The position numbers were made by a program, and so were the translations under genes. A DNA stretch of 30,602 nucleotides from a virus: the IMG/VR virus record IMGVR_UViG_3300044799_000641, positions 1 to 30,602 of that record. One strand, written 5' to 3'. Positions 14,938 to 23,168 of this stretch are shown here, one piece after another; position 1 is the first letter of the stretch, and every line of letters starts with the position of its first letter. The notes beneath the pieces were generated by a model. It was given only the letters and a program-made list of their open reading frames with translations, was not told where the DNA came from and searched no databases.

Positions 14938-16050
14938 TTAGCTTGCGTACGTTAAGGTGCAGATGCTGTTTGCGAAGCCCCCGATCGCGCCGCCATCCAA
15001 ATGTGTCACTACATAGTTGCTCAATTCCGTTGGCACACGGTAGAGTTCCACGATTGGATCTGTTTGCAGTTGACCCCAGCTTGCGCTTAGTTTTTTGCTT
15101 CCTACATAGGCAAGTTTCTTGTGTGCAGCGAGGAACACGGTGTCCCAATATGGATCAGGATACCACTCTACGCCCAAGGCTTTTGGTCTCTGACCAACGC
15201 CTCCAGCGAAAAGGTTGTTGAGGGCGCCGTAGAATTGAGTTACTGCATGGCTTGTCGTGAAAGCTGTCCACATGTTCGCTGGAGAAGTCACGATGAAATC
15301 CGATGGGAATGCATCTGCCGCATTGAGTTTGATTGCGTTTGTCACATCTGCAAAAGTCAGGGTGCTGCCTGAAGCTGCTGAAACCGTGTTACCAGCAGCG
15401 GCCGAAAGTGCTACACTAACTTTTGAGAAGATTCCTTGACGGACGCATCCGCCGTGGATCGTTCCCATGCTATCAACGAAGTCGAAAGCGCTCGTGTTAG
15501 CAAGCAGGTCAGTTATCTGGGTGACTTTGCCAAAGGGAGCAAGCGTGATAGTGCCTTTTCCAACTGTTGGATCCGCAGCGGCTAATGCAGAGCCTTCAGT
15601 CCAAGAGTCGAACGCTGGCTGTGTCAGCATTTGAGTATCGATTGTTTTGCCGGCGCCTTTCGGCACGTTGACTATGTTGCAGATCTCGCGGAGATCTGCC
15701 CAATTATTCAACGCGATTAACGCAGCGGCTTGAACCATCGTGGGTAATGCGATGTTGCTTGTGCTTGTCAAAAGCTCTTTCACAGTCATTTTTCCAGCGT
15801 CACTTTCCTGGAAAGTCTGCAATTTTTCAACGAGAGCTTTCTTTCGTTGTGCAGCAAAGATCTCTCTTACTGTGAAGTTGATGTACGGCGCAAAGTCCTG
15901 CTTGTTATCGATTTTCTCATTGACTTTCTGCTCGAGCGTCTTGATTCTCTCAGATATCCTCTCGTCAATCGACTTGACGAAGACATCTGGATCGAAAGCT
16001 TCCTTGTTTGTACTCGTGCTATCATTCTCCTTTCTGTTTACTTCCCACAT
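14938..16050 (-). CDS. Major capsid protein, HK97 fold
   Basis: 370 residues. An N-terminal acidic/basic helical part (about 20-80, DERISERIKTLEQKVNEKID) looks like the delta/scaffold arm. The body then follows the HK97 order: long-helix region around LPTMVQAAALIALNN, beta strands with GTITLAPFGKVTQITDLLANTS, A-domain stretch SDFIVTSPANMWTAF and C-terminal strands (PIVELYRVPTELSNYVVTH). It follows the protease-scaffold gene, the usual order. The Shine-Dalgarno site is weak. Whether the N-terminal arm is removed in maturation cannot be read here. Confidence 0.85.
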   Translation of the reverse strand: MWEVNRKENDSTSTNKEAFDPDVFVKSIDERISERIKTLEQKVNEKIDNKQDFAPYINFTVREIFAAQRKKALVEKLQTFQESDAGKMTVKELLTSTSNIALPTMVQAAALIALNNWADLREICNIVNVPKGAGKTIDTQMLTQPAFDSWTEGSALAAADPTVGKGTITLAPFGKVTQITDLLANTSAFDFVDSMGTIHGGCVRQGIFSKVSVALSAAAGNTVSAASGSTLTFADVTNAIKLNAADAFPSDFIVTSPANMWTAFTTSHAVTQFYGALNNLFAGGVGQRPKALGVEWYPDPYWDTVFLAAHKKLAYVGSKKLSASWGQLQTDPIVELYRVPTELSNYVVTHLDGGAIGGFANSICTLTYAS

Positions 16051-16131
16051 TTCGCTCTAAGGGCTCGCCCTGGAGAGTCGGAGGGTTGCTGTACCGTTTC
16101 ATCAAGAACTGAAGAGACTGAAAAATCCGGA

Positions 16132-17130
16132 TTACTGCGATTTCTTTGTTGTAGTTGCTGCAATCATTTCTTGTCCGAGAATGCGGAAGGCATCAGTCTT
16201 ATCGAGGCCTTCACTGCGGAGTTGGTGAAAACGAGCCCAATAACCTTCTTTCGTCAGTATGCATTTGCAGGGTTCTTTCTTAGGCTCTTGTTTGGGCTCT
16301 TCCTTCGGCTTCTTCAATTGCTCGAGTTCGCTTTTCAAAGCTTCATACTTGCCTTGAAGATCTTCGATCTTCTCAAGAACTTCATGGTCGCCAACATCAG
16401 GATCCCTCGTAGTTCCATCAGGTTCTTTTCCTGCCCCTGGTTCCGGTTCCTTGTTCTCAGGTTTCTCTTCTTTTTCTTCCTTTTCCATTGTTACACCTTT
16501 GAAACTTTCAACCAGTTTCTCAACCGGCATAATACGAGTAAGAGGCATTCCTGGAAGCACGTCTTTCGTCAAGTACGCCTTACCCGTGAAAACGAGGCCT
16601 TGACACGTCCATCCTTGCGGCGTCAACTCAGATCCACGAAGACAATCCGCTTCGACACTCACCTGAAGAATCTCGCCCTTCTCCAGCATGCTCAGAGCTT
16701 TGCTTCCCTTCAAAACTCTATCCAGACACTCAACCGTGTCATCTTCATAGTCAGCGTCGACAATCTGAACTTCCTGCAAAATCTCTGCTGTATGATTCAA
16801 ATCCGTGTGCTTGCCAATCAGAGTCCTGCAGGCACGGACAAGTTCTTCTCGCGTGTAGATGTTCCAGTTCATGCTTGTAAGCGGAAAAAGAGCTTCGACC
16901 TTGAAGTATTTTGCCTGGTCATCTTCTTTGATGAATTGAATGTGTGGCTGAATCCAAGAAAACTTTTCACGAGTCTCCTGAGGATACTGATAGGGCTTTG
17001 TGTCATCAAGGCCTAGTTTCTTCAACCAGGCATAATAGATCTGTTTGCCTTCGTCACATTCAGTCTCGCCTTTGCAGTAGCGCCACATGAAGGCTTGATA
17101 GATCTTTTCAAAGTCAGGATGTCTAGGCAT
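16132..17130 (-). CDS. Prohead maturation protease fused to scaffold
   Basis: 332 residues. The N-terminal 215 residues carry the herpes/HK97-type protease signature: H108 and H113 in LIGKHTDLNHT and S158 in LQVSVEAD. A Pro/Glu/Lys linker (about 215-250) and a coiled coil (VLEKIEDLQGKYEALKSELEQL, about 254-280) follow, then a basic C-terminal helical segment. Protease-scaffold fusions form the internal core of the prohead and then digest it. ATG 17130 has AAGGA 6 bases upstream. The C-terminal segment contains CKC, unusual for a scaffold. Confidence 0.8.
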   Translation of the reverse strand: MPRHPDFEKIYQAFMWRYCKGETECDEGKQIYYAWLKKLGLDDTKPYQYPQETREKFSWIQPHIQFIKEDDQAKYFKVEALFPLTSMNWNIYTREELVRACRTLIGKHTDLNHTAEILQEVQIVDADYEDDTVECLDRVLKGSKALSMLEKGEILQVSVEADCLRGSELTPQGWTCQGLVFTGKAYLTKDVLPGMPLTRIMPVEKLVESFKGVTMEKEEKEEKPENKEPEPGAGKEPDGTTRDPDVGDHEVLEKIEDLQGKYEALKSELEQLKKPKEEPKQEPKKEPCKCILTKEGYWARFHQLRSEGLDKTDAFRILGQEMIAATTTKKSQ

Positions 17131-17131
17131 C

Positions 17132-17386
17132 TTAAATCCTTCCCATCAACAAGATGAGCAAACATCTGCAGTGAGGATGAACCATCGGATACCAAACCCA
17201 ATCATTAGGACCCTTCACCAAATACTGAAAAGTCCCTTCTGCATCTTCATCACTAATTATCCGCTTGTCATACTGCAGACATTTCTGACAAGCATCTGGG
17301 CTCGTAACAAACATGAAGCTAAGATCAGACTCAGCCAGAAGATCCAGGACCACGGCTCTTTTCAAGATCTTTCGAGAGTCTATCAT
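17132..17386 (-). CDS. Short Mu gpF / SPP1 gp7-like minor head protein
   Basis: 84 residues from ATG 17386, with GGAG 4 bases upstream; a longer reading to 17458 lies entirely inside the portal gene and is unlikely. The sequence has SPDACQKCLQYDKR and then MVHPHCRC, the C-x2-C ... HPxCRC signature at the end of the Mu gpF/SPP1 gp7 minor head protein family. Family members are usually 250-400 residues, so only the terminal zinc-like module is kept. It overlaps the portal by 56 bases, which fits the usual portal-gp7 neighbourhood. Confidence 0.7.
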   Translation of the reverse strand: MIDSRKILKRAVVLDLLAESDLSFMFVTSPDACQKCLQYDKRIISDEDAEGTFQYLVKGPNDWVWYPMVHPHCRCLLILLMGRI

Positions 17387-18716
17387 ACAGCTCCATCCGT
17401 TTCTTCCTCTCACTCTGCATTTCAGCAGCAATTCCAGCAGGAACAAAACGAGCATCAATCACCGTGTTCTTTCCTGCATCCTCTGGATAGCCGAGACGTT
17501 GACGAGCCCAACCAGGACTCACAATCGCATGCTCAATTTCGCCCTGCAACATCTTGCTCAAAGCTTCTTTGTCCTCATTTTTGAGGGGTCTCCAAACAAG
17601 CTTAACAGGACTATGTGGAGACATGAGCGAGAAAATATCAGCTTCATGCATCCGCTTAAGTTTACGTTGATAATCACGGATCTCAGCCTCCAGGATCCGT
17701 TCCTGATAGTCAGCTGTTGCCATCGTCGTCGTACCGCCGAAACCCAGGGCAGGCTCAGGCACACCCAACCCAGCGACAAGATTCCGCATAAAATGAGCAA
17801 GAATAGGCTCAACAGTCTGACGTCCGCCGACACTTGCACTTTGATAGATTTCTTGAACGCCAGTGATTGTCCCGTCGTTAAAGATGTCTTCTCCAGGCTT
17901 CCGGTTTACGACACTGTTCTTGATCCGGTCATAAGTTGGTTTGTCAACAACATTCCCTGCGCTTCCAATATTGATCAACAGGAGGGGGTCTGCACGGCGC
18001 CGTGCAATCAAAGGCAACTTCTCCTCCATGAACAGAAGGCTTTTGATCGTTGGCAACACTCGACGCAAGCAACCGACGCCGAAAAGAGCCCAGGGCTCGT
18101 TGTTGAATTTGAGGTCCACGATCTCTTTGGGTTTGAAACGTTCAGTCTTGCCAAATTCAGGTACATACACGTATTCTGCTATTTGCCCGGACGAGTCAGG
18201 TTTCTTTCCCATCCTCATCGGGTTCAAAGGCCGGAAAGGCTCATCGTTCTTGGTCTGCCAGTACATATTGCCGAAGAGAAGCGCGTAAAGTGAACCATCT
18301 CTGATGACAGTGTCTGCTTCGATTTTTGTGAGAAAATCATCGACGCTTTTCTTGCTGCCTTCGTCAGTGCTTTCTAGATCGTAACCCATTTGCCAAATCA
18401 TGAACTGTTTGATGTCGACTGCACGAGCAACGTAGGGAATGTAGTTGTATGAATCCAGATAATCTTGAAAATCGTTGAAATCATCAGGATATTTCACTCC
18501 AGAAATAGAGCCCACAGACACTTTCGCAGCTGTCGTCGGGTTAACATTGGCCTCAATCAGATGCGCGTTTTCAAGTCTGCCGCGGATTCTAGTCTGGGAA
18601 GCCAGTGAAGTTTCTTCAGTGCTTGCGATAAGAAACGATTGAGTACCTTTCCCTTCAACTGAAACGAGCCCCAACGGTTTTGGCGGCTCACGCTTCTTAC
18701 GCTTTGGCCATCCCAT
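17331..18716 (-). CDS. Portal protein
   Basis: 461 residues. The order fits phage portal proteins: a basic N-terminus (GWPKRKKREPPK), a wing region with YIPYVARAVDIKQFMIWQMGY, the GSLYALLFGNMYW and PLNPMRMG stretches, strands around EYVYVPEFGKTERF, then the stem and crown helices (ERILEAEIRDYQRKLKRMHEAD). GVPEPALGFGGTTTMATADYQ is the conserved segment before the clip. The dodecameric portal is the DNA gate of the head. It follows TerL by 3 bases and is followed by the minor head gene and protease. Confidence 0.85.
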   Translation of the reverse strand: MGWPKRKKREPPKPLGLVSVEGKGTQSFLIASTEETSLASQTRIRGRLENAHLIEANVNPTTAAKVSVGSISGVKYPDDFNDFQDYLDSYNYIPYVARAVDIKQFMIWQMGYDLESTDEGSKKSVDDFLTKIEADTVIRDGSLYALLFGNMYWQTKNDEPFRPLNPMRMGKKPDSSGQIAEYVYVPEFGKTERFKPKEIVDLKFNNEPWALFGVGCLRRVLPTIKSLLFMEEKLPLIARRRADPLLLINIGSAGNVVDKPTYDRIKNSVVNRKPGEDIFNDGTITGVQEIYQSASVGGRQTVEPILAHFMRNLVAGLGVPEPALGFGGTTTMATADYQERILEAEIRDYQRKLKRMHEADIFSLMSPHSPVKLVWRPLKNEDKEALSKMLQGEIEHAIVSPGWARQRLGYPEDAGKNTVIDARFVPAGIAAEMQSERKKRMELYDRLSKDLEKSRGPGSSG

Positions 18717-18719
18717 TTC

Positions 18720-20174
18720 TTACTTGTCACCAATCTTGCCGAAACTCACAAACCCTCTCAAAACAGGCTGCTTTATTACAGCTGACACTGCAAGCGCAAC
18801 AGCCCAGAAACGATCATCATGAGAACCTTCAGGATGACTGAAACTGTAAAGCTCACTTCCCGAATGTTGCTCCCACTGAACAACATTCAATTCTGCCTGA
18901 AGATCCTGATCGAAAGGCAACTCAAACCGACGTCTTGCGTCCTGCACCGGAAGCGACTTATCGCTTTCACGCGACGTCATCATGAACTCTTTCAAGGCCA
19001 AAGCCATACCATGCTTCGACTGCGACGTGAAATCGACACCGACTAAGCCTGGAAAACCAACCTTGTTAATCTCTTCATCCATGCCTTTCGTTCCAGTGTG
19101 ATCATAATAGACAGCTCTCACAGTTTTCCAGCGATCACACAGGGACTTGATGTAAGCCATCACAGTAACGTAAGGCGTGCCCAGAGGAAACTGTCTACAG
19201 TGAACCAGACGGGCAACGTCAATCTCTTTCTGCGCAACTGCGACAGCGTTATGATCCTTCTCCCGCCCAAGATCCCAGCCAATGAAGAAATCGCCCTCAA
19301 GATTATCCTCGAACTTTGCAAATTCCAGTTGCTCATTTTGACATCGAATTATCAGGCTGCTCGGCAGAAAAGAAGTCTCGTCGTCGACGAAACTGCTTTC
19401 CATCTCACGCTTCCAACGCCAAGGATCACCAGAATACTGTTCTCGCATCACTTCAACTTGGTACGGATCTAAAGGTCCGTTGGGCTTCAGCACCTCTTTC
19501 CAAGTCAAAAAGTACCGGGGAGGATCCCGCTCGAAAATGTTGCCGCTGAAAATCCGGAAACTCTTGTCATAACACATCTTGTAGTAGATGCTGTCTTTAT
19601 TCCAGGGCGTGCTTGCCACATTAATCTGAACAGTCTGCGTGAGCGTCATAGGCAAAAGCGCGCTGAGCCAAAGATCTGTATCTTGACGAATGAAGTTGAT
19701 TTCGTCAATACTGATTTTTCTGGGTCCATGGCCGCGAATCGTGAAAGGCTCCGGCGTCTCTGCAAGAATTATGGTACCATTGTTGATGCGAATTATCGTC
19801 TGAAGTTCGCATTCAATGTAAGCATCATAAATCTCGCGGTCCATCCGCGCAAGGTGCTCATGAAAAGCTTGAAAATAGATCTCTTTGATCTGCTGAAACT
19901 TCGGCATAGTCACGATGATCTTGCAGTTCGGATTATGCATACCGAAGTACAGGTCATCGCCGGACATTGTCATCGTTTTACCGGCGCGCCTGGGCCACCG
20001 CACAACCTTGAGAGGTGCTGGATCCTGAAGCCACTCAGCTTGATACTGGAACGGTTTGATCTTCAGAATCTTTTCGAAAAACTCAACCTTGTCCTTCGGG
20101 AGCGGAGGAAGGTCGCGTTTCTTGGCCATCTCCCTTTCTAGGTTGCGCAACAATGTTTTTTGCCGTTGCTTCAT
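18720..20174 (-). CDS. terL: Terminase large subunit
   Basis: 484 residues. ATPase: Walker A WPRRAGKT (60-67), Walker B ISIDE (154-158), coupling motif ASTP (187-190). RuvC-like nuclease: GWDLG (D301), YYDHTG (D358) and SHDDRF (D453/D454). It translocates DNA through the portal and cuts it. ATG 20174 has no clear ribosome site and overlaps the small-subunit gene by 92 bases; ATG 20129 (MAKKR) is an alternative, with AGGGAG directly before it. The set of motifs is complete, so the protein should be active. Confidence 0.92.
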   Translation of the reverse strand: MKQRQKTLLRNLEREMAKKRDLPPLPKDKVEFFEKILKIKPFQYQAEWLQDPAPLKVVRWPRRAGKTMTMSGDDLYFGMHNPNCKIIVTMPKFQQIKEIYFQAFHEHLARMDREIYDAYIECELQTIIRINNGTIILAETPEPFTIRGHGPRKISIDEINFIRQDTDLWLSALLPMTLTQTVQINVASTPWNKDSIYYKMCYDKSFRIFSGNIFERDPPRYFLTWKEVLKPNGPLDPYQVEVMREQYSGDPWRWKREMESSFVDDETSFLPSSLIIRCQNEQLEFAKFEDNLEGDFFIGWDLGREKDHNAVAVAQKEIDVARLVHCRQFPLGTPYVTVMAYIKSLCDRWKTVRAVYYDHTGTKGMDEEINKVGFPGLVGVDFTSQSKHGMALALKEFMMTSRESDKSLPVQDARRRFELPFDQDLQAELNVVQWEQHSGSELYSFSHPEGSHDDRFWAVALAVSAVIKQPVLRGFVSFGKIGDK

Positions 20175-20520
20175 TCACAAGCTTCTCCAACTTGGCCATA
20201 TCCTTGTCAATTTGACGCTCATCAATCCCCTGAGCAATCGTATTCATGACCTGCGCAGCGTAAGTAGCAATTCGAGCCCAGATCTGGCGCTGCTTCATCG
20301 TTATAGGCTCTCTTTTACCATCAGCATATTGAAACTTGTACATGCCCTTCGCAAACGCAGACGCCATATCAAACAAGTCCTCAAGGCCCCTGACAGCTTT
20401 ACTCCGCAAACGTTGAGTATCAAGCTCAAACGTCCTGCGCAACTGGAAAAAACGACGGGCTACCTGCGTTTTACGAGACGTTCTACCGCCCAAAACACAC
20501 TGCCCCCGTCCTTTTTCCAA
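20083..20520 (-). CDS. Terminase small subunit candidate
   Basis: 145 residues, helical and basic, with a central region (GMYKFQYADGKREPITMKQRQIWARI), a helix pair (TYAAQVMNTIAQGIDERQIDKDM) and a basic tail. It overlaps the large subunit and precedes it, as small terminase genes do. Start TTG 20520 is tentative; an AAGG lies further upstream. The identity is from position and helical character, not from a recognised DNA-binding motif. Confidence 0.6.
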   Translation of the reverse strand: MEKGRGQCVLGGRTSRKTQVARRFFQLRRTFELDTQRLRSKAVRGLEDLFDMASAFAKGMYKFQYADGKREPITMKQRQIWARIATYAAQVMNTIAQGIDERQIDKDMAKLEKLVNEATAKNIVAQPRKGDGQETRPSSAPEGQG

Positions 20521-20747
20521 CGTTGAAAACTGCCTTGACCACGAGAATCAACCAAAACCTCGCCCTTCATCACATCCGGCACGTCACAGACTTGAACAGG
20601 AATAGGTCCAGCCAACTTTGCGAGAATATCATCTGGCGACAATTTACAAACAGTTTCCGCACGCAGAGAATCCTGGAAGCTATGTTGAAAGATCAAGCCT
20701 CGAATCTGCCGTCTCAGAATACTTTCAGCACTTCTTTTATGCCTCAA
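20460..20747 (-). CDS. First late-operon protein, unknown function
   Basis: 95 residues opening RHKRSAESILRRQIRGL, with a cysteine-containing beta segment (VQVCDVPDVM) and a basic end. The start TTG 20747 has AGG 5-6 bases upstream and is uncertain. It overlaps the small terminase by 61 bases, more than any other pair here, so one of the two starts may be misplaced. It is the first gene after the predicted late promoter. No family was recognised. Confidence 0.5.
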   Translation of the reverse strand: MRHKRSAESILRRQIRGLIFQHSFQDSLRAETVCKLSPDDILAKLAGPIPVQVCDVPDVMKGEVLVDSRGQGSFQRWKKDGGSVFWAVERLVKRR

Positions 20748-20823
20748 AAAACCTAGAACCTCCGCTCACGCCACGTTAACCAAGAAAGGACGCGGCGAAA
20801 CAGAAACTGGCGACTGGACCTGG

Positions 20824-20862
20824 TTAATTGATATAATGGGCAATTCGCCTTTTAAAAGCTTT
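20824..20862 (-). promoter_or_regulatory. Predicted late promoter
   Basis: Reading leftward after the stop of the winged-helix gene comes AAAGCTTTTAAAAGG: a purine-rich BRE-like part and an A/T-rich TATA-like box. A second candidate (CATTATATCAA) follows close by. Transcription would begin about 25 bases on, roughly 80 bases before the first late gene. An inverted pair TTAACCA (20776-20782) / TGGTTAA (20821-20827) lies in the leader and could be a regulator site. No gene lies in 20748-20860. Confidence 0.45.
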
Positions 20863-21361
20863 ATGCAGGCAAATCAACGTCAAATCGCGCCTTTTCACCG
20901 TTACCCCATGTCTCAAGCCCAAAGTTTGTAAGAGCCCACTTGTGCCCTCGTTTCTCAAACAAGTCTTCACCAGTCTCAAGTCTCAACCGTTTATTCATCC
21001 GAAGGATCCTTCTGCTCACATGCCAATGATGAAGATGATATTCAGGCAATGCCGCAGCGACGTCTTTCGGAAAGATGCCGCCTCGTCCAACTTCGAAAAC
21101 ACGCTGGAGGATCTCCAAGTCCACTTGATCTACGCAAGCAAGTTTCTGTATCAACGGAGTGTCAAAATGAAAGTAGCCGGCGCCCTTCAAACCGTTAAGG
21201 ATTACACGTTGCATGTCTCTAAGTTCACGAATCTCTTTCTTGACGTCTTTCAGAATTTCCAGAGTATATTTGAGACGACCGATTTTCTCCTCTTTTGTAC
21301 GCCCTTTTCTATGATGTTGCACACCATTAGGGCCAGAAGGTTGCTCAGTCTGTTCACTCAT
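20861..21361 (-). CDS. Winged-helix DNA-binding protein, late-switch candidate
   Basis: 166 residues from ATG 21361 (MSEQTEQP); an upstream ATG 21382 would add a hydrophobic stub. The first 60 residues are a charged coiled coil (EEKIGRLKYTLEILKDVKKEIRELRD). Residues about 85-155 form a helix-turn-helix with wing: VDLEILQRVFEVGRGGIFPKDVA, YHLHHWHVSRRILRMNKRL and HKWALTNFG. It overlaps the preceding small gene by 8 bases and lies at the end of the early operon, directly before the late promoter. Its place suggests a regulator of late genes; that is inference. Confidence 0.65.
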   Translation of the reverse strand: MSEQTEQPSGPNGVQHHRKGRTKEEKIGRLKYTLEILKDVKKEIRELRDMQRVILNGLKGAGYFHFDTPLIQKLACVDQVDLEILQRVFEVGRGGIFPKDVAAALPEYHLHHWHVSRRILRMNKRLRLETGEDLFEKRGHKWALTNFGLETWGNGEKARFDVDLPA

Positions 21362-21509
21362 GGATAACACCAACATCAACATGTTCGAAGGTTAGGCCTG
21401 TTTGATCTACATCCATAGGGCTCGTGTGAGGTCGTCTTGAAAACAATGGTCTTTTCCCATGCCTTACATAGGGCTCGAAAAACCCGTTTGAACGGTCTTC
21501 AAGCGACAT
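21354..21509 (-). CDS. 51-residue protein of unknown function
   Basis: ATG 21509 lies 10 bases after GGAGG within the end of the large winged-helix gene, overlapping it by 11 bases; the stop overlaps the next gene. The product starts MSLEDRSNGFFEPYVRHGKR and ends TFEHVDVGVIHE. It is charged, with no domain I know. The strong ribosome site and chain-like overlaps are the support for it being a gene. Confidence 0.55.
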   Translation of the reverse strand: MSLEDRSNGFFEPYVRHGKRPLFSRRPHTSPMDVDQTGLTFEHVDVGVIHE

Positions 21510-22392
21510 AATCAAGCAGCCTCCTCTGTTCAGGACCCGCTTGAGACACGTTCTCCAGAGGAACAACTCTCTTCAATGCCCCAGTGAGCTCCTCCAAATC
21601 CACATGCAACGCTTGAACCTGACCCTCCAGCTTCTTCACCCGCTCCGGCATCAACAAATACTCAATAGCAGCGTCCCGACTAAGATGCTCAAGCTCACCC
21701 TGGCTAACTCCTGGACTGTGATCAATCTTCCTCTCCGGCGTACTCACACAAAAATAAGGACTCAACAACTTCGCAACTGGATCATCAACCTTCAACTCAT
21801 AACCACGACAAATCTCACCATCACTCAACCTGCAACCATACTTCATCATCAAACTCTTAGCAACACGATCAGCAAGATTCTTCGCCAAAACAAACAACTC
21901 ACCAGGATGCTTCCCGTAAAGCGTCTCTACATGCACAATCCAACTTCGCGTAGTATGCCTCACATGCACACCCATCTCCAGCCCTAACAAAGCAGTCCAA
22001 TTCACCATCTCAACCCTCCTAAAATCAGCAGGCAAACAACCCTCAGCCACAATCTCAAAACGCACCTGACACCTGTCAAGCCGATACACACCACTACCAA
22101 ACACCACGTCCTCACATGATGCGAGAAAAGTTTTACCTCGACCTGTCAGCTGATAGAAGACTGCTCGACTCCGCACTTTCCGTTTGATTAACCCACATTT
22201 TTCCAGCTTCTTGATGTAGTATGTAACATGCTGCCTACTCCAACCGTAGATACGACCAATCTTCGCAGGGTAGTCTTCGACCTCAACCCGCTTGAGGATA
22301 GGGATTACTCGAGTGCGAACAGTACTGAAGTCAAATTTTACTTTGTACTTCCAACTGCGAAAATTTGTACTTCGACGAGAGGGCTCAGGCAA
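21499..22392 (-). CDS. Large winged-helix regulator or replication protein
   Basis: 297 residues. A winged helix-turn-helix at about 20-95 (YPAKIGRIYGWSRQHVTYYI, recognition helix; KRKVRSRAVFYQLTGRGKTF, wing) resembles MarR/ArsR-type domains. It is followed by a beta-rich middle domain (about 100-205) and a C-terminal coiled coil (RVKKLEGQVQALHVDLEELTGAL, about 250-275). Start is TTG 22392 with AGGGG 10 bases upstream. Base use differs from neighbours: the coding strand is markedly G/T-rich, most clearly at 21600-22100. A regulator is the safest call. An origin-binding role is possible because no replication initiator is seen elsewhere. Confidence 0.65.
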   Translation of the reverse strand: MPEPSRRSTNFRSWKYKVKFDFSTVRTRVIPILKRVEVEDYPAKIGRIYGWSRQHVTYYIKKLEKCGLIKRKVRSRAVFYQLTGRGKTFLASCEDVVFGSGVYRLDRCQVRFEIVAEGCLPADFRRVEMVNWTALLGLEMGVHVRHTTRSWIVHVETLYGKHPGELFVLAKNLADRVAKSLMMKYGCRLSDGEICRGYELKVDDPVAKLLSPYFCVSTPERKIDHSPGVSQGELEHLSRDAAIEYLLMPERVKKLEGQVQALHVDLEELTGALKRVVPLENVSQAGPEQRRLLDYVA

Positions 22393-22406
22393 AAGAAGAA
22401 AACCCC

Positions 22407-22820
22407 TTACTGGTAGAAGCCGCCTTCCTTCTTCCGAATCTCAGCGAGCTCCTCGTCCAGCCTATCTAGAATCTTGAATTGATCTTCAAAATCATTAATG
22501 AAATTCCAACCGAGCCCTCTATCATGCTGATACGGTTCTTTCCCTTCAACTACAAACTTGAGTTCAGCAATGAGATAGAGTCTTAACCGCTTGATTAGAT
22601 CTTCAAAACAGGCAATGCCAGCGCCTCCACCGTTGTTCCGCATGAAAACACTGTAGTTCACGGCAACCCGAATGAAATGCGCGATATCGCCGAAACTGAA
22701 GAACAGATTCGTTTCCTTCGCAAACTTCTGAAACTCAGGACAATACGTTTCCTTGATCAATCGATCTTCATCAGCAATCCGTTTCTTCGCCTTCTCAACA
22801 AGGATATCAGCCCAACTCAT
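22407..22820 (-). CDS. Early protein of unknown function, helical
   Basis: 137 residues from ATG 22820, with GAGG 10 bases upstream; a TTG at 22829 is too close to that site. Mostly helical with a central FSFGDIAHFIRVAVNYSVFMRN and a C-terminal coiled part (DQFKILDRLDEELAEIRKKE). No motif recognised. It lies between the small coiled protein and the winged-helix gene in the early operon. Confidence 0.55.
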   Translation of the reverse strand: MSWADILVEKAKKRIADEDRLIKETYCPEFQKFAKETNLFFSFGDIAHFIRVAVNYSVFMRNNGGGAGIACFEDLIKRLRLYLIAELKFVVEGKEPYQHDRGLGWNFINDFEDQFKILDRLDEELAEIRKKEGGFYQ

Positions 22821-22838
22821 GTATTCCAAGCCTCTTCC

Positions 22839-23027
22839 TTAAGGAGTCTGAACCTGGATGTTGACAACTTCGGCTTGCAGGAGAACCTCTCGGATCTGTT
22901 TGATACGTTCCGTGGTCTTGAGTCGGACGTGTTCAGCGACAACGTAACTGTCTTGATTCACAAGCTTCTCCAATTCCAGGAGCTCGCCGAGAATAATGTC
23001 CACTTGTTTGTCAGTATAGATTTTCAT
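22839..23027 (-). CDS. Small coiled-coil early protein
   Basis: 62 residues, largely one amphipathic helix pair (TDKQVDIILGELLELEKL and VRLKTTERIKQIREVLLQAE). ATG 23027 has GGAGG 7 bases upstream, in GGAGGGCTC. It overlaps the zinc-finger gene by 17 bases. An oligomerising partner protein is plausible; no family match. Confidence 0.55.
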   Translation of the reverse strand: MKIYTDKQVDIILGELLELEKLVNQDSYVVAEHVRLKTTERIKQIREVLLQAEVVNIQVQTP

Positions 23028-23157
23028 TCTGAGCCCTCCTCGCCTCCTCGACCCAAGCCGGTGTTACCTTAAAGTGGCTCGGATATTTCTTGCGGTGACG
23101 AGCGATCTCGGCAGTGTTTATGAATACTTGCCTACAGGTTGGACAGTCCGATTTCAT
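23011..23157 (-). CDS. 48-residue C2H2-type zinc finger protein
   Basis: ATG 23157 has GAGGAGG 6 bases upstream and the frame runs to TGA 23013-23011, overlapping the next start by 17 bases. The protein begins MKSDCPTCRQVFINTAEIAR, then HRKKYPSHF: C5-x2-C8, x12, H21-x6-H28. The second histidine spacing is longer than the classical 3-5, but the fold pattern (aromatic after the cysteines, helix before the histidines) is good. Such finger proteins are common in archaeal viruses, as DNA-binding regulators. It exactly fills the space between its neighbours. Confidence 0.7.
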   Translation of the reverse strand: MKSDCPTCRQVFINTAEIARHRKKYPSHFKVTPAWVEEARRAQNENLY

Positions 23158-23168
23158 AAAGATCCTCC

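Noticed and set aside
16051-16131. A 26-codon frame starting at ATG near 16104 and running into the capsid gene
   Set aside because: No ribosome binding site, no coding character and it overlaps the capsid start; the AGGGC/GCCCT palindrome there is more likely part of the untranslated leader.
15847-17016. Long + strand open frame opposite the capsid and protease genes
   Set aside because: Its low-complexity Phe/Leu/Arg-rich translation is what the reverse of the real - strand genes gives, and no promoter or ribosome site is present.
17313-18293. Long + strand open frame opposite the portal gene
   Set aside because: It is antisense to a complete portal protein and shows no domain or ribosome site.
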